Shown: positions 1-7,365 of the stretch, piece after piece | How the letters are laid out: each line of letters begins with the position of its first letter | Position numbering within the stretch: the stretch's first letter is position 1 | Source of the DNA: JACVRX01 sp046726315 | Lineage (GTDB): Bacteria; Actinomycetota; Actinomycetes; Jiangellales; Jiangellaceae | Direction: 5' to 3' | Length of the DNA: 64,000 nucleotides | NCBI GenBank assembly: GCA_046726315.1 | Contig: JBKPAG010000014.1 | Location: 1 to 64,000 of the forward strand | Notes under the pieces: generated by a model | Databases searched by the model: none | Told to the model about the DNA's origin: nothing | Seen by the model: only the letters and a program-made list of their open reading frames with translations | Program-made: the position numbers and the translations under genes

Positions 1-210
1 CGCCACATCCCGGCCCGCCGACCAATCCAGCTTCGTCCCCTCGGCGGTGCGGAACACCACGGTGGCGTGATCCACCACAAAGTTGATCGGGAAGACCTCC
101 GGCCGATGGCTCACCACAATCGCCAGCCGACCCACCGCGGCGGAACGCAGCAACGCCCAACACGCCGACTCATCCAGCTCCACCGTCAGATCCTCCGATT
201 CGGTACCCAT
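1..210 (-). CDS. PNPOx-fold (pyridoxamine 5'-phosphate oxidase family) protein, partial
   Basis: The minus strand reads open from an ATG at 210 to the window edge (70 codons, 3' end missing). The N-terminus has an acidic lead, then 'CWALLRSAAVGRLAIV' and 'PINFVVDHATVVFRTAEG', the usual opening strands of the split-barrel flavin/F420-binding PNPOx family (Pyridox_ox_2 type). Such proteins bind FMN, F420 or heme and are common in actinobacteria, where several belong to the DosR dormancy regulon. A GGGAC-type palindrome lies about 40 bp upstream (248-261), which would fit that regulation. The cofactor cannot be told from the fragment. Confidence 0.8.
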   Translation of the reverse strand, partial: MGTESEDLTVELDESACWALLRSAAVGRLAIVVSHRPEVFPINFVVDHATVVFRTAEGTKLDWSAGRDVA

Positions 211-247
211 GACCCGAACGATGGACCGAACACATCCCTCGGCGGCA

Positions 248-261
248 GGGTCGAAAGTCCC
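248..261 (-). promoter_or_regulatory. candidate DosR/DevR-type box
   Basis: On the minus strand the 14-mer is GGGACTTTCGACCC, with outer arms GGG/CCC. It resembles the core of the known DosR/DevR consensus (GGGAC...GTCCC around a central TT/WW). It sits 38-51 bp upstream of the PNPOx-family start at 210, a typical position for an activator of this kind. No DosR/DosS gene is visible in the window, so the assignment rests on motif and target type only. Confidence 0.45.
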
Positions 262-330
262 TGATCCCCGGGCCGGATGGCCACGTCCTTGCAAGGCCGC
301 GAGTCCACTCCTTCCGCCGCCGCCCATCCG

Positions 331-418
331 AAATGACCACGGGGTCGATGCCTACCTATACGCCGCGAGGCTTGCAAGCCTGGTGGTGTATGCACAGGGG
401 TGGACCCCGTGGTCATTT
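331..418. repeat. 88-bp symmetric palindrome (long hairpin)
   Basis: The two ends are perfect 16-bp inverted arms (331-346 AAATGACCACGGGGTC and its complement 403-418). The centre is a perfect 12-bp palindrome, GGCTTGCAAGCC (369-380). All share one symmetry axis at 374.5, and the 22-nt flanks between them pair imperfectly, with several G:U pairs. The RNA would fold as one long hairpin. It lies between the stop of the STAS gene (460) and the start of the PNPOx gene (210), both on the minus strand, so it may be a terminator/insulator or a copy of an interspersed palindromic element. No second copy was noticed here. Confidence 0.75.
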
Positions 419-459
419 GAGAGCGCGCCGGGGGCCCGCGAGCGGGCGACGCGGCGCGC

Positions 460-855
460 CTACGGCTGAACCGCGGCGTCTACGGTCTCGAATGCGCCCA
501 GCAACCGGTCGAGGTTCGTGACAGCGAGGATGCGGCGCAATTGTGGATTCGGGCAGGCCAGCCGAAGCCAGCCATCAGCCATGCCCGCGCGGCGATGGAT
601 CGACACGAACATCCCGAGCCCAGAGGAGTCGCAGAAACTCACCGCATCGAGGTCGAGCACCAGCCTCGACCGGCCCGCGCGCAGCTGGGTCATCAGCAAC
701 TCCTGCAGTGGTTGGTAGCTCTGGAAGTCGATCTCACCGCTCGCGATGACGACCGTGTATTCGCGGGTGACCTCTGCAACCCTTGCGGTGGCCCGCGCTC
801 GGGGGCGCTGGGACATGTCGCCGGAAAATGCCCGTCTGCGCAAAGACTCGCTCAT
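460..855 (-). CDS. STAS-domain anti-sigma factor antagonist
   Basis: This 131-aa protein has an N-terminal basic lead of about 25 residues and then one STAS domain. It belongs to the SpoIIAA/RsbV family, which binds an anti-sigma kinase when unphosphorylated and so frees a sigma factor. The loop 'DLDAVSFCDSSGLGMF' (around residues 68-83) carries the DSSG serine that the kinase phosphorylates in the family. The ATG at 855 overlaps the stop of the upstream phosphatase by 4 bp (ATGA), which supports this start and suggests translational coupling. The partner kinase (RsbW/SpoIIAB type) and the sigma factor are not in the window. Confidence 0.88.
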   Translation of the reverse strand: MSESLRRRAFSGDMSQRPRARATARVAEVTREYTVVIASGEIDFQSYQPLQELLMTQLRAGRSRLVLDLDAVSFCDSSGLGMFVSIHRRAGMADGWLRLACPNPQLRRILAVTNLDRLLGAFETVDAAVQP

Positions 856-2060
856 GGCTGGGTCCGTTCCGCGGCCTTCTCAGACCACTCCACCAAGAGG
901 ATCGTGGCGTCGTCGGTGGGAAGGCCACCCTGATGCTCCATCACGCTGTGTGCGAGACGGCGTAGCGTCTCCGGCGCCGGTAGCCCGGCTACTGCGCTGC
1001 GTTCGGCGAGATCGACCAAGCGGTCGGTGCCGAACAGCTCGCCCGCGCTGTCGCGCGCCTCGACGACGCCATCGGTGTAGAGGAGTAGCCGGTCCCCGGG
1101 CTCGAGGATCTCCTCCGCCACGTCGACGACGCTGTCGTCCAGGCCGAGGGGCATTCGCCGCCCGTTCGTGAGCGCACGAACCGCTTTACCGTTACGCAAC
1201 AGCAATGGGGCGGGGTGGCCGGCGTTGATGTAACGAAGCCGACCCGTGTCCATCTCCAACTCGCCGAGAACACCGGTGATGAACCGCTGGTCCCCGAAGT
1301 GCTCGTCGAGCGCGAGATCGCCGGCCCGGGCGATCGCGTGGAGCCCCCTGTCCTCACGGCGGGCGGTGCGCATGGCAGCCATCGCTACGACGCACGTCAG
1401 CGCCGCTCTCATTCCTCTCCCCATGGCGTCGAGCACCATGAATTGGGCGGTGGCACCGTCGACCGCGTAGTCGTAGGCGTCGCCGCCCACGTCGTAGCTC
1501 GGTTCGAGGACGGCACTGACCACCAGCCGATGGCAGCTGAACGTCAGTGGCGGGAGCGATGCAAGCAACAGTTCGGCAGCTGGTGTCATCGGCTGCGTCC
1601 TGCGGACCTGTTCGATCGAGTCCCCGTACGGCAGCTTCACCGTGAGCAGGTGCCCGACCAGCCCAACCAAGATCTCGCAGAACTCGCGGAGATCGGCCAC
1701 ATCCGCCGGCACCTCGCGCAGGACGACCTCCGCCACGCCGAGCCGTTCGGAGGCGTCGATCATCGGCACCCACAGCCGGTCGGGATGGTTCGGCTCGCCA
1801 GCTGCCATCGTCCGCACCAAGGCGAACGCCCGGCCCGCCAACGTCCCTTCGACGGACAAGGGCTCCGGTCTTGGCTTGCCCCGCTCGGTCAGCGGCCACA
1901 GTAGGTGCTGCTCATGGTCGACGACGTACACAGTTATCTCAATACCGAGCGGGTGGACGGCCTCGTTGATCTCGGCGGGCAGCTCGTCCGGCTGGGACAA
2001 ATGGGCACGCTTGAGCAGGTCGACGAGTGCCGCATGCCGCGGCGCCTCCGACCAGTCCAT
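852..2060 (-). CDS. PP2C (SpoIIE/RsbU-type) serine phosphatase
   Basis: About 402 aa. The N-terminal half resembles a GAF-like sensor; the C-terminal half is a SpoIIE/PP2C domain with metal-binding motifs 'SYDVGGDAYDY' (about residue 190), 'DAMGRGMRA', 'YTDGVVEARD' and a final 'DDATILLVEW'. Family members dephosphorylate an anti-sigma antagonist, and the directly following 4-bp-overlapping STAS gene is the obvious substrate. The reading frame stays open to 2600, but that would run into citrate synthase on the other strand. The ATG at 2060 has GGAGA a few bases upstream and is preferred. Confidence 0.87.
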   Translation of the reverse strand: MDWSEAPRHAALVDLLKRAHLSQPDELPAEINEAVHPLGIEITVYVVDHEQHLLWPLTERGKPRPEPLSVEGTLAGRAFALVRTMAAGEPNHPDRLWVPMIDASERLGVAEVVLREVPADVADLREFCEILVGLVGHLLTVKLPYGDSIEQVRRTQPMTPAAELLLASLPPLTFSCHRLVVSAVLEPSYDVGGDAYDYAVDGATAQFMVLDAMGRGMRAALTCVVAMAAMRTARREDRGLHAIARAGDLALDEHFGDQRFITGVLGELEMDTGRLRYINAGHPAPLLLRNGKAVRALTNGRRMPLGLDDSVVDVAEEILEPGDRLLLYTDGVVEARDSAGELFGTDRLVDLAERSAVAGLPAPETLRRLAHSVMEHQGGLPTDDATILLVEWSEKAAERTQP

Positions 2061-2159
2061 TCCCGTCTCCACACTCTCGACGTCAGGTCCGCTATTCCCG
2101 CATGCTCTGTATGCGAAACGATGGGATCCTGCGACTCCGACAGATAGCGAGGTCTGACC

Positions 2160-3548
2160 GTGAGCGTGACACAGGACGAGCGAGGCGGCAGCGGAGATCG
2201 AGGCCCACAGCAGTCGCTGACCGTGACCGACAACCGGACCGGGCGCACCTACGAACTGCCGCTGGATGACGGTGCCATCAAGGCAAGCGAGCTGAAGAAG
2301 GTCAAGGTTGACGACGACGATCCCGGCCTGGCCAGCTTCGATCCGGGGTTCGTCAACACGGCGTCCTGCCGTAGCGCCATTACGTTTCTCGACGGAGACA
2401 AAGGACAGCTCTCGTACCGGGGATATCCGATCGAGCAGCTGGCGGAGCAATCCACCTACTTGGAAGTGGCGTACCTGCTCATCCACGGCGAGCTGCCCAC
2501 CCCAGATCAGTACGACCAGTGGGTGCACGACATCACCCACCACACGTTCGTGCACGAGAACATCAAGCAGTTCATGATGGGATTCCGGTACACAGCGCAC
2601 CCGATGGGCATGCTGCTCGCTTCCGTTGGCGCGCTGTCAACGTTCTACCCGGAATCGTCGAAGCTCGATGACGACGAGGTCGTTCAGCGCCAGATCGTAC
2701 GGCTGGTCGCCAAGGTCGCGACCCTCGCGGCCTTCAGCTACCGGCACTCGCAGGGACTGCCCTATGTGTATCCGGACAACGAGCTGTCCTTCGTCGGCAA
2801 TTTCATGTCCATGATGTGGAAGATGTCCGAGCACCACTATGAGGTCGACCCCCGAGTGGAGCGGGCCATCGACGTGCTCTGGATCCTGCACGCCGACCAC
2901 GAACAGAACTGCTCCACCAACGCGGTACGCGCCGTCGGCTCGTCGCGGGTTGACCCGTATTCGGCTGTCGCAGCTGGCATCGCCGCGCTGTACGGGCCCC
3001 TGCACGGCGGCGCCAACGAGGCGGTTCTCTCCATGCTCGAACGCGTGGAGTCGGTCGACAACATCCCGTCGTTCATCGAGGGCGTCAAGCGGGGTGACGA
3101 GCGGCTGATGGGCTTCGGTCATCGGGTCTACAAGAACTACGACCCCCGGGCGACGATCATCAAGCGGCACACCATGGAGGTCATCGACGCGGCCGGTGGA
3201 AGCCCGCTGCTGGACGTGGCTCTCGAGCTTGAACGCATCGCCTTGGAGGACGACTACTTCGTCAGCCGCAAGCTCTATCCCAACGTCGACTTCTATTCAG
3301 GGCTCATCTACCAGGCCCTAGGGATCCCGACGACGATGTTCACGGTGATGTTCGGCATTCCCCGCACCAGCGGCTGGGTTGCGCAATGGCTGGAGCTCAT
3401 CAACGACAAGGAGCAGAAGATCGCGCGGCCGAAGCAGCTTTATGTCGGCCCGCCGACCCGAGAGTTCGTGCCGGCGTCGGAACGAGCCGCTGGGGTTTCC
3501 TCGGCGCCGAGCGCGTCGAGCAGCGCTGCGCAGGTGCCCGCCAGCTGA
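2160..3548 (+). CDS. gltA: Citrate synthase
   Basis: This 462-aa type II citrate synthase condenses oxaloacetate and acetyl-CoA at TCA-cycle entry. Visible family motifs are 'GYPIEQLAEQSTYLEVAYLL' near residue 85, the catalytic His region 'GPLHGGANEAV' (about 280), 'GFGHRVYKNYDPRA' with the second His (about 318), and the catalytic Asp in 'NVDFYSG' (about 375). The start is GTG at 2160, with a second possible GTG at 2166. After the normal end (RPKQLYVGPPTREF) comes a tail of about 25 residues rich in Ala/Ser. That tail overlaps the 3' end of the convergent MarR gene. Confidence 0.95.
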   Translation: MSVTQDERGGSGDRGPQQSLTVTDNRTGRTYELPLDDGAIKASELKKVKVDDDDPGLASFDPGFVNTASCRSAITFLDGDKGQLSYRGYPIEQLAEQSTYLEVAYLLIHGELPTPDQYDQWVHDITHHTFVHENIKQFMMGFRYTAHPMGMLLASVGALSTFYPESSKLDDDEVVQRQIVRLVAKVATLAAFSYRHSQGLPYVYPDNELSFVGNFMSMMWKMSEHHYEVDPRVERAIDVLWILHADHEQNCSTNAVRAVGSSRVDPYSAVAAGIAALYGPLHGGANEAVLSMLERVESVDNIPSFIEGVKRGDERLMGFGHRVYKNYDPRATIIKRHTMEVIDAAGGSPLLDVALELERIALEDDYFVSRKLYPNVDFYSGLIYQALGIPTTMFTVMFGIPRTSGWVAQWLELINDKEQKIARPKQLYVGPPTREFVPASERAAGVSSAPSASSSAAQVPAS

Positions 3549-3955
3549 CGCACCTGGACGGGGCTGAGCACGTCGAAGACCAGCGTCCGAACGGTTTCGA
3601 CGTGCCCGGGCGCAGTGTCGACGACCTTCGCATAACCCTCGTCAGTGAGGATGGCGACTGTGGCGCGAGCGTCGTCGGATGACCGCTCACGGCGGACCCA
3701 CCCGTTCTCCTCCAGCCGGGCCACGGTATGAGACAGACGGGACAATGACGACCTCGATGCCGTAGCGAGCTCGGACATCTGCAGTGCGCGGCCGGACGTC
3801 TCGGACAACATAGCCAACACCCAGTAAGCGAAGTGCGTGAGGCCGGCATCGCGTTGCAGTTGCGCGTCGAGCGCGGCTGGTAGCAACGTCAACACGCCGG
3901 CGAGCTTGCGCCAAGACCGTTGCTCGTCGGCCGAGAGCCATCTCGGTTGGGTCAT
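3440..3955 (-). CDS. MarR-family transcriptional regulator
   Basis: A 171-aa winged-helix protein. The region 'LQMSELATASRSSLSRLSHTVARLEENGWVRRERSSDDARAT' (split here only by length) gives the recognition helix and wing with the usual DDAR/DxR signature. It is divergent from an F420-reductase-like gene. The 84-bp gap between them carries two TTGANNNNTCAA palindromes, so it probably represses itself and that gene. Its C-terminal tail (about 35 residues) lies antisense to the end of gltA; both tails look low in conservation. The ligand cannot be predicted. Confidence 0.88.
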   Translation of the reverse strand: MTQPRWLSADEQRSWRKLAGVLTLLPAALDAQLQRDAGLTHFAYWVLAMLSETSGRALQMSELATASRSSLSRLSHTVARLEENGWVRRERSSDDARATVAILTDEGYAKVVDTAPGHVETVRTLVFDVLSPVQVRQLAGTCAALLDALGAEETPAARSDAGTNSRVGGPT

Positions 3956-3965
3956 ACGTGCCAGT

Positions 3966-4014
3966 TTACTTGACGTTTCAACCTTGCCGCGTCAGACTTA
4001 CTTGAAACATCAAC
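3966..4014. promoter_or_regulatory. twin MarR operator
   Basis: Two similar sites occur: TTACTTGACGTTTCAAC (3966-3982) and TTACTTGAAACATCAAC (3998-4014). Each contains the inverted repeat TTGA-N4-TCAA. Their centres are 32 bp apart, about three helical turns, so two dimers would bind one DNA face. They lie between the divergent MarR gene (start 3955) and the reductase-like gene (start 4040). Confidence 0.65.
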
Positions 4015-4039
4015 TGTTCGTCGTTCGGAAGGACGCCTC

Positions 4040-4672
4040 ATGACCACCGTCAGCATCCTCGGTTCCGGAAACATGGCCCGCGGCATCGCCACCCGCGCGC
4101 TGGCCGGCGGCAACCAGGTTCAGATTCTCGCGCGCGATCCGGAGCAGTCGACCAATCTCGCCGGCGAGCTCGGCGGTGCGGCGACCAGCGGAGCCATCGG
4201 CGATTCGCTGACTGGCGACGTCGTCGTGCTGGCGGTTCCCTATGCAGCCGCAGCACCGCTGGTCGAGCAGTATGCCGACCAGCTCGCCGGCAAGGTCGTC
4301 GTCGACATCACCAATCCAATCAACTTCGCGACTTTCGACGGGTTGGTCACGCCGGCGGACAGCTCGGCTGCCCAGGAGATCGCGAAGTTGGCACCGGGCG
4401 AGGCTCAGGTCGTCAAGGCCTTCAACACCACGTTCGCCGGCACGCTGGTCGAGGGACAAGTCAAGGACCTACCTCTCGACGTGTTCATCGCTGGCGATGA
4501 AACCGACGCCAAGAGTGCTGTCGCGGGGCTGGTGGAAGCCGGTGGGCTGCGTCCGATCGATGTCGGGCCGCTGGCCAACGCCCGCTACCTGGAGGGGCTC
4601 GGCTTCCTGCACATCGCGCTGCAGATGTCCCGCGGCACCGGGTTCTCCACCGCAGTGACGCTCGTCGACTAA
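4040..4672 (+). CDS. F420:NADP oxidoreductase-like (Fno family) protein
   Basis: A 210-aa Rossmann protein starting with 'VSILGSGNMARGIATRAL', a GxGxxxxG dinucleotide-binding loop. It continues with 'GDVVVLAVPYAAAAPLVEQY' and 'GKVVVDITNPINF', as in NADPH-dependent F420 reductases and related YqeC/ProC-fold enzymes. The family moves hydride between NADP(H) and coenzyme F420, but many actinobacterial homologues of this length have no proven substrate. The ATG has GGAAGGA upstream. The divergent MarR gene and twin operator suggest inducible expression. Confidence 0.8.
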   Translation: MTTVSILGSGNMARGIATRALAGGNQVQILARDPEQSTNLAGELGGAATSGAIGDSLTGDVVVLAVPYAAAAPLVEQYADQLAGKVVVDITNPINFATFDGLVTPADSSAAQEIAKLAPGEAQVVKAFNTTFAGTLVEGQVKDLPLDVFIAGDETDAKSAVAGLVEAGGLRPIDVGPLANARYLEGLGFLHIALQMSRGTGFSTAVTLVD

Positions 4673-4720
4673 CCTCGGCGCGATCTTGAGACAACTTGGC
4701 GGCAACGAGAGGGGTGCGGC

Positions 4721-5020
4721 GTGGGTGTCCTGAGCGTGGCATTGGAGGAGGGCTTCGAGCAGGACGCGGTCGTGGTGCTGGTCAACGGCCAGCAGGTCTT
4801 TGACAGCACCGACGTCAGCACGCGCATGCAGATCGGGTTGGCCGGATCGTTCGAGGTTCCGATCGAGGAGGAACAAGTCGTCGTCGAGGTCAGCGTGCCA
4901 TCGCGTGGGTTGTCCGGCCGCCTCGAGCAGACGGTGACCGACCGGATGCACATCGGCGTCTCGTTGCAGGACGGCGAAGTCGTCTTCCGTACGTCGATGG
5001 AGCCCTTCGGCTATCTGTGA
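4721..5020 (+). CDS. Hypothetical protein, 99 aa
   Basis: The GTG start at 4721 follows GAGAGGGG. The protein is acidic, made of alternating beta-type segments ('DAVVVLVNGQQVFD', 'EEQVVVEVSVPSRG', 'RMHIGVSLQDGEVVFRTS') with no Cys, signal peptide or membrane segment; a small all-beta domain is likely. No family is recognised. It faces the metzincin-like gene across a shared terminator hairpin formed partly by its last codons. Confidence 0.6.
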   Translation: MGVLSVALEEGFEQDAVVVLVNGQQVFDSTDVSTRMQIGLAGSFEVPIEEEQVVVEVSVPSRGLSGRLEQTVTDRMHIGVSLQDGEVVFRTSMEPFGYL

Positions 5021-5032
5021 CCAAAGGGCTCC
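4999..5032. terminator. bidirectional hairpin between convergent genes
   Basis: GGAGCCCTT (4999-5007) pairs perfectly with AAGGGCTCC (5024-5032), a 9-bp stem with a 16-nt loop. It spans the stop codon of the 99-aa gene and lies 10 bp from the stop of the convergent metzincin-like gene. There is no clear U tract on either side. Confidence 0.5.
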
Positions 5033-5041
5033 GTTCGACAG

Positions 5042-7285
5042 TTACTTGTTGGACTTCGACTGCGTCGACTTGCTCCCGGTCGACTTGCTCCTGGTCGACC
5101 TGCCGCGTGTCGACTGCGGCCTCGCCGGTTTGGCCATTGCTTCGTACTCGTCGCGCTTGCGGGCGACCGCGTCGAGCACGCTGGAGAGCACCTTTCGCTC
5201 CCGGACCGTCCGGTTCGACAGGGTCTCGTAGGCGACCGATTGGGTTTCCGCGGCGGCCGCCGGATCGCCTGCCTCGGCGAGGAACTCAGACGCAGCATCG
5301 GCCTCACGCAGGTACCTGATGTGGCCGAGGGTTTCAGCAGCGTCCTGCCGACGGGACATCAGAGCCTGATCGAACAACCGGCGGGCTTCCTTCGGCTTGG
5401 CGGCGCGGCTTTCGACCTTCAAGCCGGCTGGCGTGTCCGGTGCCGACGTCAGGACCTTGTAGTCCTTTGACTCCGGCGTCGCCAGGGCGACGGCCGCGTG
5501 GATCGCGATGCGCCGGTCGCCGAGTTGGTCCACAACCGTGCGGAGGACGTCGTTCGCGTCGGAAAGGAACTCTGACCCGCGTACGGTGAGCACGCGTCCG
5601 ACGTTCTCGGTGAAGACGTCCTGGGCAATCAGCTCCTCCTCGTAACGGCGTGGTGGCGCCACGCGAAGGTAGAGCTCGTTGGAGACCAGGTCCTCGTCGT
5701 CGCGGTGCAGCACAACCTGTACCAGGTAGCGACCGGGCTCGGCGATGTCCCAGCCGTTGAGCCCGACAGATACCCCCAGCGGCGCGTAGATCGACTCGCC
5801 GGGATAGAGGACAACGTGATCCGGCATGTAGCAATAGCGCCCGAACGGCGTGAACTCCCGGGCCGGCTTTCCCTGTGCCTTGATGACCACAGTCATCGAC
5901 TCCACACCGCGCAGGATGTTGGCGTCGACGATCTGTGGGTCGGCAGATTCGTTGGTCAGCTTGAGCTCGAGGGTGACGGGCTCGAGGTACTCGAACATCC
6001 CATCGTTCCGATTGACCCGCAGGCCCAGCCGGAGTGCGGGCCGCGGTGAAACCCGCGCCTCCTGGAAGCCGTGGTGGTCGAACCAGTCCGCGTTGCCCTG
6101 TTGTACGAACCGCTCCGGCGCATGGCGCAGGAACAGCAACTCGGCGTCGCTGAATCGGTACTCGAAATCGGCGAAGAAGGTGCTCTCGCCGCCAGTGACC
6201 CGGAACGGGTAGTTCATGAAACTGCGGGCCTCCGGCTCGTCAGCCAGACCGGGAACCCACGGCGTGCCCAGCGACTTCTGCCACGAGTGCGCGAGGTTGA
6301 ATGCATGGCCCATCTCATGACAGGCAGTCCAGAAGATCATCCGCTGTACCCACGCTGCTGGGTTCGGATCGCCAGACGGAGGCACGGAGATGAACGCATC
6401 GTTGAAGATCGCGGTGCCCTGGCGATGGTTGGGCCCGATGTCGTCGAACATGATCCCGCCGAGGCTGGTGCCCTGCTCGTGCAGCGACGCGAAGAAGACC
6501 CACATCGCCCACTGCGACGTCGCGCTGAACCGCGACCAGAACACTTGCATCGCGTCGTGCATCTCGTTGTCACTCCACTGGGCGTTCGCGCCGGCGCCGG
6601 TGATCGGCACCTTCCCGCCCGGTGACTGCGATACGTAGAAGCCTGCCCGCTGGTAGACCTTCCGCATGGTCAGTTGCTCCGCCGGGAGCCCCGCTGCATG
6701 GTTGGGGTGCGCGGCCGTATCGATCACGGTCGTTGGGGCTTCGCCTTCGGCAGCGTCGAACTCGAAGTCGACTTTGTGGAAGTAGCGAGACTTGTAGTCG
6801 AACGACCGCACCCGGCTCAACCCGCCAGGTGCCTCGAACCGCACCTCGGCTTTGTGGTGGCGGACGCTCGCCCCAGGGTTTACCTGCACCTGCACCGTCG
6901 TGTAGGGGAAGACGCCGGCTGGCCCGTCCAGGTAGAAGATCGTGCCTTGCCAGTGGTGATCGCCGTCCGGTGTCAGAGACGCGATCCATTGGACCCGCTG
7001 GAGCCCGAAGGCGGCCACGCCACTTGCGGTCTGCTGCGGGTACATCCCATCGACGTCCAACCGCAGTTCCTCGCGGCTCGCCTCGGCTACGTGGGGCAGC
7101 GAAGAGATCGTCCGTGCGTCTGCCCGGCCAGCAGTCTCGAACGACGCCTTCTCTCCGACGGAGGCCTCGTAGCGGCCACTGACTCGCTTGATGGTCTGAA
7201 TCTCGACGACTTCGGCGAGGTCCGATCCGTCGTCGTCTGTCGCTGGCAGCTCTGCCGATGACGTTGTCTCCGGCTTGATGATCAT
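5042..7285 (-). CDS. Large putative metzincin-type zinc metalloprotease
   Basis: A 747-aa protein without a signal peptide. Near residue 320 it has 'HEMGHAFNLAHSW', which fits the metzincin zinc motif HExxHxxGxxH except that Gly is Asn. About 35 residues later comes 'SFMNYP', a good Met-turn candidate. Before the active site lie beta-rich segments; after it is an immunoglobulin-like region ('EPVTLELKLTNESADP'), then a helical part. The C-terminus is a basic tail of repeated (R/K)S(T) units. The likely role is proteolysis in the cytoplasm or export by an unknown route; substrate unknown. It stands alone between convergent and parallel neighbours. Confidence 0.75.
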   Translation of the reverse strand: MIIKPETTSSAELPATDDDGSDLAEVVEIQTIKRVSGRYEASVGEKASFETAGRADARTISSLPHVAEASREELRLDVDGMYPQQTASGVAAFGLQRVQWIASLTPDGDHHWQGTIFYLDGPAGVFPYTTVQVQVNPGASVRHHKAEVRFEAPGGLSRVRSFDYKSRYFHKVDFEFDAAEGEAPTTVIDTAAHPNHAAGLPAEQLTMRKVYQRAGFYVSQSPGGKVPITGAGANAQWSDNEMHDAMQVFWSRFSATSQWAMWVFFASLHEQGTSLGGIMFDDIGPNHRQGTAIFNDAFISVPPSGDPNPAAWVQRMIFWTACHEMGHAFNLAHSWQKSLGTPWVPGLADEPEARSFMNYPFRVTGGESTFFADFEYRFSDAELLFLRHAPERFVQQGNADWFDHHGFQEARVSPRPALRLGLRVNRNDGMFEYLEPVTLELKLTNESADPQIVDANILRGVESMTVVIKAQGKPAREFTPFGRYCYMPDHVVLYPGESIYAPLGVSVGLNGWDIAEPGRYLVQVVLHRDDEDLVSNELYLRVAPPRRYEEELIAQDVFTENVGRVLTVRGSEFLSDANDVLRTVVDQLGDRRIAIHAAVALATPESKDYKVLTSAPDTPAGLKVESRAAKPKEARRLFDQALMSRRQDAAETLGHIRYLREADAASEFLAEAGDPAAAAETQSVAYETLSNRTVRERKVLSSVLDAVARKRDEYEAMAKPARPQSTRGRSTRSKSTGSKSTQSKSNK

Positions 7286-7365
7286 CCTTCCCCTTTCGTG
7301 GTCGCTTCCTGATCTGTTGGAGAGCAGTCAGCCACGGTGTTGATACGGTCCCGCACACGCCAGTG

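Noticed and set aside
186..521. Two small frames on both strands over the palindrome that begin almost alike (MTTGS...)
   Set aside because: Their similarity only reflects the inverted repeat; no evidence for translation.
2061..2600. N-terminal extension of the PP2C phosphatase
   Set aside because: Would overlap citrate synthase on the opposite strand by over 400 bp; ATG 2060 has a good ribosome site.
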